A DNA stretch of 64,000 bases, taken from the NCBI RefSeq assembly GCF_022538055.1, contig NZ_JAKZAM010000008.1, positions 1 through 64,000 on the forward strand, in the 5' to 3' direction. Below, piece after piece: positions 8,093-16,008 of this stretch (the stretch's first letter is position 1; each line of letters starts with the position of its first letter). The notes under the pieces are model-generated. The model had not been told where the DNA came from. It made no database searches and was given only the letters and a program-made list of their open reading frames with translations. The DNA comes from Cognataquiflexum nitidum. Lineage in GTDB: Bacteria > Bacteroidota > Bacteroidia > Cytophagales > Cyclobacteriaceae. Both the position numbers and the translations under genes were made by a program.

Positions 8093-9811
8093 ATGAATAC
8101 AAGAAAAAATATCGTCATCATCATCTTAGGTTGTCTGCTCTTTGGAGGGATTTTCGGATGGATCATCAGAGGTGGAGGAGAGCCTGAAACGGAAAATCAG
8201 GAAGCACTTGCCTCCGATGGGGAAATAATTTGGGTATCTCCCATGCATCCCCATATCCGACAAAACGAACCTGGCCAATGCCCGATCTGCGGCATGGATC
8301 TCGTTCCGCTGTCACAACTCAGCGGTTCTACCAACGAATACCAATTGGAAATGACTCCCGAAGCCATGGCGCTTTCCAACGTCATGACGACCAAAGTCAC
8401 CTCAGGAGCTTCTGCCTCGAGGCTTCAATTGTCTGGCAAAATCCAACCCGATGAGCAAAGGATCAAAAGCCTTACCTCCAATTTTGCAGGAAGGATAGAC
8501 AAGCTTTTTGTCAATTTTACCGGTCAGGAAGTGACCAAAGGCCAAAAACTGGCAACCATCTATTCACCGGATCTGGTCAATGCCCAAAAGGAACTCTTGG
8601 AAGTGGCCAAGATCAAAGACCGTCAGCCGGCATTGTACCAAGCTGCCAAGGAAAAACTGCGCCTTTGGAAAATCTCGGATGGGCAGATTGCGGAGATCGA
8701 AAAGAGTGGCGCTGTTCAGACGCAGTTTGACGTCTATGCCGATGCCTCGGGAATCGTGAGCGCAAGGAATGTCTCCTTGGGTGAATTTGTCAGCAGGGGT
8801 TCTGTCCTGTTTGAACTCATGGATTTGAGTCAGGTTTGGGTAATCATGGATGCTTATGAATCTGACCTGTCCGGAATCAAAAAGGGTGATAACATCACTT
8901 TTCAGGCAGCCGCTTACCCGGGAAAGGAATTTACTGGAAAAGTAACTTTTATTGATCCGACTTTGAATCCCGAAACAAGGACAGTCGGAATCCGTGCGGA
9001 AGCTGTCAATACAGGCATGCAGCTGAAGCCCGAGATGTTTGTCAGTGCCACGATCAAAACGTCCTCTACAGCCAAGTCGGGCCTTATGGTTCCTAAGTCC
9101 GCCATCCTGTGGACAGGTCCGCGATCTGTGGTGTATGTGCAGGTGGGTGACAGCGAGTCCCCGGCTTTTGAAATGCGGGAAGTGACTTTGGGTGCGCGCT
9201 CTGGTGACGATTATATGGTGACCTCCGGCATCAGCGATGGAGATGAGGTAGTCAGCAACGGGGTTTTTGGGATAGATGCAGCGGCACAACTCTCTGGAAA
9301 ATACAGCATGATGCTGAGACCTGAAGCCAAAGCTGTTTCACAGAATCAGGACGTTCCCGAGCAATTCCGTAAACAGCTTACCGCATTTGTAAAAAGCTAT
9401 TTTACGATCAAAAATGCCCTTACTGCTTCCGATGTTGCTTCCGCCCAATCGGCGGTATCCAAATCCAAGGCCTCTTTGACAAAGGTAGAAATGGGTCTTT
9501 TGGATGAAAAATCACGCGATGTATGGATGGGATTATTGAAACCAATCCAAGGAAGTCTGGACAAAATCCAAAGCACCAAAGACGTGGAAGTGCAGCGGTC
9601 CCATTTCGAAACACTTTCGGACAACCTGATTTCGGCGGTGGCTTATTTTGGTGTGGAGCAAAACACCGTCTACAAGCAATACTGTCCGATGGCCTTCAAA
9701 GACAAAGGGGCGTTTTGGCTGAGTGGGGAAAAGGAAATCAAAAACCCATATTTCGGGGAAGCGATGCTGACTTGTGGGGAGGTGAAGGAGACTTTTATTC
9801 CTAATAATTAA
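8093..9811 (+). CDS. cusB: CusB-type RND periplasmic adaptor with metal-binding and DUF3347 domains
   Basis: Membrane-fusion protein linking pump and channel. One N-terminal membrane anchor (about residues 8-26) is followed by a heavy-metal-binding domain with MHPHIRQNEPGQCPICGMDL (about 45-65). Then come the usual barrel-sandwich (lipoyl-like), helical hairpin and beta-barrel regions (about 110-400) with the HlyD-like segment VSLGEFVSRGSVLFELMDLS. The C-terminal 150 residues form a DUF3347-like domain containing YKQYCPMAFKDKGAFWL near 535, a second Cys/Met metal site. The domain order is the one seen in Bacteroidota copper/silver systems. It is the last gene of the operon and is followed by repeat array 2. 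Confidence 0.92.
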   Translation: MNTRKNIVIIILGCLLFGGIFGWIIRGGGEPETENQEALASDGEIIWVSPMHPHIRQNEPGQCPICGMDLVPLSQLSGSTNEYQLEMTPEAMALSNVMTTKVTSGASASRLQLSGKIQPDEQRIKSLTSNFAGRIDKLFVNFTGQEVTKGQKLATIYSPDLVNAQKELLEVAKIKDRQPALYQAAKEKLRLWKISDGQIAEIEKSGAVQTQFDVYADASGIVSARNVSLGEFVSRGSVLFELMDLSQVWVIMDAYESDLSGIKKGDNITFQAAAYPGKEFTGKVTFIDPTLNPETRTVGIRAEAVNTGMQLKPEMFVSATIKTSSTAKSGLMVPKSAILWTGPRSVVYVQVGDSESPAFEMREVTLGARSGDDYMVTSGISDGDEVVSNGVFGIDAAAQLSGKYSMMLRPEAKAVSQNQDVPEQFRKQLTAFVKSYFTIKNALTASDVASAQSAVSKSKASLTKVEMGLLDEKSRDVWMGLLKPIQGSLDKIQSTKDVEVQRSHFETLSDNLISAVAYFGVEQNTVYKQYCPMAFKDKGAFWLSGEKEIKNPYFGEAMLTCGEVKETFIPNN

Positions 9812-9823
9812 TTTTTGGAATTA

Positions 9824-10420
9824 GATATTGGGAGATATAGATATTAGTGGATATTGGATATTAAGGGATATTGGGTTTTGGGGATAAGTTCAGGTTTGGT
9901 GGAAACAGAGGGGAATTGATATTTGTGGATATTGGATATAAGTGGATATTGGGTTTGGGGACAGGTAGAGGTTTGGTGGAAATAGGGGGAAATTGATATT
10001 TGTTGATATTGGATATTAATGGATATTGGGTTTTGGGGATAGGTGGAGGTTTGTTGGAAATAGTGGGAAATAGGTATTTGTGGATATTGGATATTAATGG
10101 ATATTGGGTTTTAGGGATAGGTAGAGGTTTGTTGGAAATAGTGGGAAATGGGTATTTGTTGATATTGGATATTAATGGATATTGGGTTTTGGGGATAGGT
10201 GGAGGTTTGGTGGAAATAGGGGGAAATTGATATTTGTTGATATTGGATATTAATGGATATTGGGTTTTGGGGATAGGTGGAGGTTTGTTGGAAATAGTGG
10301 GAAATGGGTATTTGTGGATATTGGATATTAATGGATATTGGGTTTTGGGGACAGGTGGAGATTTGGTGGAAATAAGGGGAAATGGGTAATAGTGGATTTT
10401 GGAAATTAATGGATACCTGA
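9824..10420 (+). repeat. GATATT-tetrad array 2: eight 77-78 bp units
   Basis: The GGATATTAATGG-type core recurs at 9857, 9934, 10011, 10089, 10167, 10245, 10323 and 10401. The period is 77 bp twice and then exactly 78 bp five times. Each unit holds a tetrad (for example 9995-10027) and a G-rich half (GGGTTTTGGGGATAGGTGG) with weak two-layer quadruplex potential. Copies are nearly identical in the middle and decayed at both ends. Because 78 is divisible by three, long stop-free frames appear on both strands; they lack start context and are not called as genes. Confidence 0.92.
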
Positions 10421-10452
10421 ATTCGATAGGAAAGTTGGGTTGGTTTTGAAGT

Positions 10453-10485
10453 AATATCAACCAATATCCAATATCAATGAATATC
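10453..10485 (-). repeat. GATATT tetrad, inverted, closing array 2
   Basis: A perfect AATATC-N4-AATATC-N-AATATC-N4-AATATC lies about 30 bp beyond array 2 and is inverted to it. The same arrangement (forward array, then inverted solo copy) is seen at 5142-5860. Confidence 0.8.
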
Positions 10486-10840
10486 TGTATCACATTTAAT
10501 GTTTATTGGTTTTGAAGGAAGCTTTCAAAAAATATTGTCTTGGATATTTTTTTTCAAAAAAGTTTTTAATTCCGTGGATCCATTTTTTACGGACAGATTA
10601 GTTGGTTAGGGGAGGGTTCAACGGGGAGTTTAGAAGATTGTTTGGTTTTCAGGTAGTACAACAATTCAATTTTTTGATAAATGTGGAGTTGGTCATTTAA
10701 CCGTATTTGTAGGGAAGAAGATTAAATTATACATTTAATAAGAGTTAGTTGTGCGGATAAAAGCCTGAAAGGAAATGGGTTTCTACCCTGTATATTTCCG
10801 AAAGGCCGACAAAAACGGCTTTTAAGGTCCTCAAAACAAT
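10486..10840. other. Spacer without a recognisable gene; one hairpin
   Basis: No open frame with family resemblance is seen in these 355 bases. The only structure is a hairpin at 10801-10823 (AAAGGCCG, 7-nt loop, CGGCTTTT, one G-U pair). It could be a terminator but has no upstream gene close enough to serve. Confidence 0.4.
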
Positions 10841-11008
10841 TCATGAAGCCTATTTCAACCTATTTCACGAAGCCTATTTCTTCCCATTTCGCGAAGCATA
10901 TTTCTATATATTTCACCAAGGGTATATTTCCATTTATATCGCGAAGCTTATTTCAAAATATTTCGCGGAGCATATATCCATTTATTTCGCAAAGCTTATT
11001 TCCAAATA
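10841..11008 (+). repeat. Tandem CGAAGC-WTATTTC repeat (about 24-26 bp units)
   Basis: Seven degenerate units of the form CGAAGC-(A/T)TATTTC-N4-TATTTCG follow one another. Junctions often form the palindrome TTCGCGAA, for example near 10889 and 10939. It is A+T-rich between the palindromes and ends about 20 bp before the start of the lipoprotein at 11031, so it occupies its promoter and leader region. Confidence 0.75.
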
Positions 11009-11030
11009 TTAATTCCTAACCCTAAAAAAT

Positions 11031-12170
11031 ATGAGGTACCTAACTTTTATAATAATTGTTTGTATTGCCCTTTCTTGCCAAAGTAAGGATGTCGACAGGA
11101 TTAGCGATGATTTATTTTATGAAATAGATACTGTTTTTATTGATTCCAAAGGCCGATTGCTTGATTTGGATTATTATATATTCAAGTCCGATTTAAATGA
11201 TGAAGAAACTTCCATTTTTTTGTTCAACAAGTTTGATCATTCTTTGGATGAGGTAAATCTTGATAAACTGGAATTTGTAAAAAGTTTCCCTTTTGAAGCG
11301 GAAGGACCAGATGGAACAGGCAAGCATGTAAATAGTCTAAATTTTTTGAAAGATGGTTCACTTTTTTTTAAATCTTATGGTGAATCTGCAGTATTTGAAA
11401 AGAATGGCAGCTTAATAAACAGAATTGATTGGGGGAATTCTTTGAATCCAAATGGTTTGAAGTATGGACAAACTCCTCGAAATGAAATTGCACTCAAAGG
11501 CAATGAATTGAAGGTTTTTGGGTTAAGTTTTGATAATAAAAACCGGGAAGTTTTTTTGGATATTCTGTCAGTAAGGGACAACTCAGTGGAACGATTTGAT
11601 ATCGATTCTGAAAAATCTTATCACAATTTCGTATTGGCAATTGATGACCCTCAGAACTACACTTATATGGATCCTACTGTTTATTTGACGTCTGAAAATG
11701 ATCACATCATCATTAGCCACCAATATTCAAGTGAAATATTTCTTTTCAATGCTGAGGGGGAATATATGAAAACTCTAAAATACGAACCCAAGAGGACACC
11801 CAAGCGAGCTTCTGATTTAGAAGATAAGGGGATCAAGACATTTGAACAAATACAGGAAGAATATCAAAAACTATTGGAACAAGTAAGATTTGCCCCCCCT
11901 GTATGGGATGCTGTGAACAAGAGGTATTTCCGATTATCTGCTAGCAGGGTATTTAAAGAAAGGAAGGCAGAGGATACATTGCTTCCAGAACTCCAAGAAA
12001 TTAAGGTGTATTTATCAGTTTTTGATGCTGGGTTTAATTTGACCTCTGAGGTTTTGGTTCCTGAGTTGAACAATGAGTTTGTCAAGTATTTTGCCAAAGA
12101 CGGGAAACTTTGGGTTTACCAAAATTTCTCAGATGAGTTGGGATTTATAATTTTTGATATTGAACAATGA
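11031..12170 (+). CDS. DUF4221-like lipoprotein
   Basis: A lipoprotein signal ends at Cys16 (IALSCQSK), so the 379-residue protein is probably anchored in the outer or inner membrane. The body shows spaced beta-rich segments (SLFFKSYGESAVFEKNG, IIISHQYSSEIFLFNAEGEY) like the propeller-type Bacteroidota DUF4221 lipoproteins, including the FEAEGPDGTG motif near residue 90. It is followed after 61 bp by a divergent paralogue with the corresponding FEPTGEGPDK. No enzymatic motif is visible. Its role is unknown; the family assignment is from recall and moderately sure. Confidence 0.6.
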   Translation: MRYLTFIIIVCIALSCQSKDVDRISDDLFYEIDTVFIDSKGRLLDLDYYIFKSDLNDEETSIFLFNKFDHSLDEVNLDKLEFVKSFPFEAEGPDGTGKHVNSLNFLKDGSLFFKSYGESAVFEKNGSLINRIDWGNSLNPNGLKYGQTPRNEIALKGNELKVFGLSFDNKNREVFLDILSVRDNSVERFDIDSEKSYHNFVLAIDDPQNYTYMDPTVYLTSENDHIIISHQYSSEIFLFNAEGEYMKTLKYEPKRTPKRASDLEDKGIKTFEQIQEEYQKLLEQVRFAPPVWDAVNKRYFRLSASRVFKERKAEDTLLPELQEIKVYLSVFDAGFNLTSEVLVPELNNEFVKYFAKDGKLWVYQNFSDELGFIIFDIEQ

Positions 12171-12231
12171 AATATACCTTCAAGAGCAGCAGCCAAAAAC
12201 TTCACAATGAACTTTATACTAAGCTAAAATC

Positions 12232-13419
12232 ATGAAAATTAACAAAAAAGCTACGCGGACTCTGATATTCCCATTTCTGGTTTTCCTTATTTCCTGTTCC
12301 GGTCCATCTCATAATACTCAACTCACTTCAAATGAAGGAAAAGTTGAATTTGAATTTTTGGATTCCCTCGTGGTAGAATCACTATCTGAACTTTACCTTG
12401 CTGACAAGAATGAGAATACCGGGCAACTCCTTTTCAATGAGAGACAGATGAATGAGTTAATCATTACAGACCTGGAGGGGAAAATAATTTCAAGTTTTGA
12501 ACCAACAGGCGAAGGTCCGGATAAAGTGGAATCCCCTTTGGAAGTTGCTTTTTGGAAGGAGGGAATCGTAATAAAGGAAATGTCTTCAGAGAACAAGTTT
12601 AACTTTTTCGATCGGGACTTTAGAAAAACAGCCCAAAGTCCACCTCTTACAAAAGGGTTAAGTTTTATTACCATTTATAATTCCAATAGAAGTTTTTCAA
12701 TATTTGAAAAAGATTGCAAAACCTTGATTTTAGGTCAGGAGCTGAATTTGCTTGACGAACAGCTTTTAGCCGAAAAATCTGAAAATTCGCTCGTTTATGA
12801 AAAAGCAGAAATTGGATATATCTATGATGTAGATTCAAAAGATATAACCAGGATCAACTTATATCCTGAAACATGGAAGCCAAGACTTGAGCAAAAATGG
12901 GTTGGATTTAAAAGTTCATATATACAGGTTTCTAAAACTGATAAAAAAGTTGCCGTTCTCCCGAGTGTTGGCAACGAGTTGTTTTTTTATGAGTTAAATG
13001 GCAATAGTCTTTCTCCAATTGCTCAGATATCACTTTTCCATCCAGAGAGAAATGAGAATTTTATCTTCGACGTCAAAAAGGAATATTTTTTATATCCGCT
13101 TTTCACACAGCTATTTAGTGGCGGGAATTACTTTTTGGTAGAATTTTACACTGAAGTGCCTCAGGATATTTATGATTCATTTCGTGCAAAAGGAGAGGGT
13201 TACCAAAGTGATCCTGAATATTGGGAAACGCTGCAGAAGCATTGGAAAGCCAAATATATCCTGACAGATAAAAATGGCAACCAAGCATCAATATCAGAAC
13301 TCCCTGTTCCCGGTGTAGTACATTTTATGGATGCCAACGATATAGTATATATTAAGCCTACTTCCAAAACGGAATTGGATTACAATGTCTTCTATCGCTA
13401 TCGCGTAACCTTGAAATAG
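12232..13419 (+). CDS. DUF4221-like lipoprotein, second copy
   Basis: The 395-residue protein has a lipobox LISCSGPS (Cys22) and is a divergent paralogue of the preceding gene. It shares the EGPDK motif, an aromatic-rich FYTEVPQ segment and an acidic FRAKGEGY-(20)-W linker near the C terminus. Strand-like blocks spaced along the chain are compatible with a six-bladed propeller. It probably shares a transcript with the gene before it. A fragment resembling its own C terminus follows at 13440, so this looks like a locus that expands by tandem duplication. No function can be assigned. Confidence 0.6.
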   Translation: MKINKKATRTLIFPFLVFLISCSGPSHNTQLTSNEGKVEFEFLDSLVVESLSELYLADKNENTGQLLFNERQMNELIITDLEGKIISSFEPTGEGPDKVESPLEVAFWKEGIVIKEMSSENKFNFFDRDFRKTAQSPPLTKGLSFITIYNSNRSFSIFEKDCKTLILGQELNLLDEQLLAEKSENSLVYEKAEIGYIYDVDSKDITRINLYPETWKPRLEQKWVGFKSSYIQVSKTDKKVAVLPSVGNELFFYELNGNSLSPIAQISLFHPERNENFIFDVKKEYFLYPLFTQLFSGGNYFLVEFYTEVPQDIYDSFRAKGEGYQSDPEYWETLQKHWKAKYILTDKNGNQASISELPVPGVVHFMDANDIVYIKPTSKTELDYNVFYRYRVTLK

Positions 13420-13439
13420 ATATATTGATTATTTTGTTT

Positions 13440-13553
13440 AGGCCACTTGACCCGGAGAACGATATTTTCTATTATGTCAAAAAAGACCAATTTTCTGATT
13501 TGAAAACAGAAGAGAAAAATCCGATTATTGGAATAGTGAGGTTGAAGAGTTAA
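13440..13553 (+). pseudogene. C-terminal remnant of a third DUF4221-like gene
   Basis: Thirty-seven codons in one frame end in TAA at 13551 and read RPLDPENDIFYYVKKD up to GIVRLKS. The pattern ND-I-(F/V)-Y-x-K, an acidic stretch, then a short V-(R/T)-L-K end resembles the last 30 residues of the gene at 12232 (ANDIVYIKPTSKTE, RYRVTLK). No start codon or N-terminal part remains, and the frame differs from that of the upstream gene. It is most simply the decayed tail of another tandem copy. Confidence 0.5.
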
Positions 13554-13606
13554 ATATTTATTTTAAGTGAAAAAAACAACCCAACCTACAAATCCATAAA
13601 AAACCC

Positions 13607-14644
13607 TTAAATCATCAATGCCTGGTTTTCGGACTGGGGAGGGGTAATCTGCAGGCTGCTCGAGGCGGAGATGCTTTTCCTCAGTTCCTCGTCCAGCTTT
13701 CTGGCTTCGGTTTTGATCATTTTGAGAAAGTGCAATGTTTCCATAGAGGGTTTTTTGGGATCGATTATTTCCAGTATCCCGATGATATTGGCCAGTTTGG
13801 CGCGCATCAGGTGTGTTTGGTTGAAAGTCACCGTCGTCAGGTATTGGCTTTGTTGCCGGAAAAGGGATTCTGTTTTTTTCCTTTCGGAGATGTCAAAGAA
13901 ACAGCCCGCCATGACCAAGGGTTCGCCCTCAGGACTCCACTGCAGGACTTTGCCATATCCCAAGACCCAAATGTCTTTTTTATGGAGATTCTTGATCCTA
14001 AACTCACAATGGAACGGAAGCTTGCCATTACTCGCAAAATGCTCCTTCAGATTTCCTTCTACTTTGGACCGGTCAGAGGGGTGAACATGTTTTTTCCATT
14101 TCACATTCTTTTGGCCTTTGCTTTTTTGGATAGCACTGTATCCGAATATCTCATTCAGAGAAAGGCTCAGCTGATCTGATTGCTGTGCAATATCCCAAAT
14201 CCAGAATCCGATCAGGTTATCTTCCAATAAACCTTCCATCAATGAATTTTTTGCATGAAGGTCATTGATGCTGTTAGGAAACTGAACTGATTTTTCGTTT
14301 ACATTTTCTATGATATGACCAACTCCCAAAATCCCGATGTTTCCAATGTTGTCTGAGTTGATTGTAAACTCCCACTTGGTCCAATAAAAATCCAAACCAT
14401 CAGATTTAATTTTCCTTATGTCAAGTGTGAACTTCCTTTCGCCTTCCATCAGTGATTTTTCCAAGAGGCTCTGAAAATTTGAAAAGTCCTTGTAGTAGAC
14501 CAATTCTGAAAAAGAGGAACCTATTAAGGCATGTTTCAAAAATCTTGTTTCTTTTTGAAGATGTTCATTGCTATCCAATATATTAGCATCCCTGTCCAGA
14601 CAGATAAAGTAAAAATAATCTGAATACTTAAAAAATTCTTTCAT
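13607..14644 (-). CDS. PAS-domain protein with a phosphoacceptor-like helix, no kinase domain
   Basis: Two PAS-like regions (about residues 5-110 and 145-260) are followed by ISERKKTE, the usual PAS-to-kinase junction. Then comes NQTHLMRAKLANIIGILEI (His278), which resembles the H-box of Bacteroidota PAS histidine kinases. The protein ends at 345 after the second dimerisation helix; no ATP-binding N, G1 or G2 boxes follow, and none is found downstream. It could be a phosphotransfer or sensory partner acting with a separate kinase, or a truncated kinase that has been kept. It is divergently transcribed from the HD gene at 14763. Confidence 0.75.
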   Translation of the reverse strand: MKEFFKYSDYFYFICLDRDANILDSNEHLQKETRFLKHALIGSSFSELVYYKDFSNFQSLLEKSLMEGERKFTLDIRKIKSDGLDFYWTKWEFTINSDNIGNIGILGVGHIIENVNEKSVQFPNSINDLHAKNSLMEGLLEDNLIGFWIWDIAQQSDQLSLSLNEIFGYSAIQKSKGQKNVKWKKHVHPSDRSKVEGNLKEHFASNGKLPFHCEFRIKNLHKKDIWVLGYGKVLQWSPEGEPLVMAGCFFDISERKKTESLFRQQSQYLTTVTFNQTHLMRAKLANIIGILEIIDPKKPSMETLHFLKMIKTEARKLDEELRKSISASSSLQITPPQSENQALMI

Positions 14645-14762
14645 GAAACAAACGGTCTGATAGGTCGGAGATAATTTTGAAAGTTCAAAATACTGTCACA
14701 AATTACATAAATAATAATGTAAAAAGCAAAAAAATGTTTTTAAATCCTAAATCGATCTTTTT

Positions 14763-15362
14763 ATGGAATCTATTTATTTGTTAAACCGGCAAGAATTTGG
14801 TTCTGAATCGAACCTTGGAAAAGTAATGACTTTGCAGGAAGCGATGGAACTGTTGAGCCATTGGGTTTTGAATGAAAAATTGCTTTTTCACATGAAGCAG
14901 GTGGGACACCTGATGAAAGCCTATGCTGCCGCAAAGGGATATGACGAATCCATGCAGCACATGTGGCATTTGGCGGGATTGCTTCATGATGCCGATTGGG
15001 ACCAATGGCCTGATCAGCATTGCCGCAAAATCATAGAAGAATTGGAGTCAAGGAATATCGATCCACGGATCATCCGGACCATTGCATGCCACGGGCCGAG
15101 GTATTTTGGGGTAGATCCCGTGATCGAGATGGAAAAGATGCTCTATGCCTTTGATGAATTGTCAGGTTTTGTCCATGCCTACTCCCTGATGCGGCCACAG
15201 GGTTATGAGGGAATGGAAGTCAGCGGTGTCAAAAAAAGGCTGAAAGACAAAACCTTCGCTGCCCAAGTCAGCAGGGAAGATATTGCCGATGCTTCAGAAA
15301 GGGCAGGAATACCCGTGGAGGAGTTGATCAGTTTTGTGATAGCGAATCAGCTCCGAGCATAA
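14763..15362 (+). CDS. HD-domain predicted hydrolase
   Basis: The 199-residue protein carries an HD metal-site set: HMKQVGHL (His43/His49), HLAGLLHDADWD (His69, His75-Asp76) and TIACHG (His110). The layout matches small HD hydrolases of Bacteroidota that probably act on phosphorylated or nucleotide substrates; the substrate is not predictable. An alternative start at Met22 (14826, MTLQEAMELL) would give the usual N terminus of the family, so the first 21 residues may not be translated. The 3' end converges on the DUF4494 gene across a shared hairpin. Confidence 0.8.
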   Translation: MESIYLLNRQEFGSESNLGKVMTLQEAMELLSHWVLNEKLLFHMKQVGHLMKAYAAAKGYDESMQHMWHLAGLLHDADWDQWPDQHCRKIIEELESRNIDPRIIRTIACHGPRYFGVDPVIEMEKMLYAFDELSGFVHAYSLMRPQGYEGMEVSGVKKRLKDKTFAAQVSREDIADASERAGIPVEELISFVIANQLRA

Positions 15363-15364
15363 AA

Positions 15365-15385
15365 AAAAGGACTATTCGTCCTTTT
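15365..15385. terminator. Bidirectional hairpin between converging genes
   Basis: AAAAGGAC, a five-base loop, then GTCCTTTT, flanked by an A run on one side and a T-rich run on the other, so it can act in both directions. It overlaps the last codons and stop of the minus-strand DUF4494 gene. Confidence 0.7.
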
Positions 15386-15890
15386 CTTCATATTCTCTCA
15401 GTTCTGCCTGAACCTCCCGGAGGGGTTTTAGATTTTCGGGAATCGGTGGATTCAGTTCCTCGTCTTTTTCATAAGGAAACACTTCTATGATCGGACTTTC
15501 GGTCACTTCTGTCACCCGGAAGGAAACGAGCATGTTGTTCAGACTTTCAAAGATCCTTTCGTAGGCTTCCTTCACATCATGGGCGGTGACAATCATGAAC
15601 TGCGTCACTTTCTTTTCCTTGCCGCTGTCGCCATCAGCTACGATATAGGTGATCTTGCATTTGTGCCAAATGTCGATATCCTCATAGAAAAACACATCTA
15701 CCAGATTGCTTTTGCTGATATTGGTCACCTGAAAGTCTCCACGGATGACAGATCCAAGCATGTCATATATCCTCGCCTCAGCTTCCGTAAATGACACAGC
15801 ATCTACCAGATATTGCTCGGAGACATTTTTGAGCAGGCCTTGCTCAGTTTCTTTGGCATATTTTACTTTACACAAAAACCAGGTTCTCAT
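15372..15890 (-). CDS. DUF4494 family protein
   Basis: The 172-residue soluble protein begins MRTWFLCKVKY and contains the ITYIVADGDSGKEKKV segment and an acidic C-terminal tail. These are features I associate with the Bacteroidota DUF4494 family, whose function is unknown. The length is typical. The internal stretch VTQFMIVTAHDVKEAYERI looks like a small alpha/beta repeat of the N-terminal part. It stands alone, with the patatin gene divergent 118 bp away. Confidence 0.75.
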   Translation of the reverse strand: MRTWFLCKVKYAKETEQGLLKNVSEQYLVDAVSFTEAEARIYDMLGSVIRGDFQVTNISKSNLVDVFFYEDIDIWHKCKITYIVADGDSGKEKKVTQFMIVTAHDVKEAYERIFESLNNMLVSFRVTEVTESPIIEVFPYEKDEELNPPIPENLKPLREVQAELREYEEKDE

Positions 15891-16008
15891 AATTCAATTT
15901 TTCAAATTCAGGAAGCTAAGGTAAGTGATATTGGCAAAAGCCACAATGAAAAATGTCGATTTAGAATTCAATTAAAATTGCGTTATATTTTGGCAGAACA
16001 AATGACCG

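Noticed and set aside
7914..8096. Sixty-codon open frame before the adaptor gene
   Set aside because: It begins inside a GATATT tetrad and runs through the CGGTCATC repeat; no family resemblance or plausible start.
9824..10420. CRISPR-like array
   Set aside because: The units are contiguous 77-78 bp copies with no unique spacers, and no cas gene is present.
9861..10493. A 210-codon minus-strand open frame with 26-residue repeats (PPIPKTQYPLISNI-like)
   Set aside because: It arises because the DNA repeat is 78 bp, a multiple of three, and A+T-rich without stops in that frame. It has no ribosome-binding context, and similar frames appear on the plus strand and in array 1.
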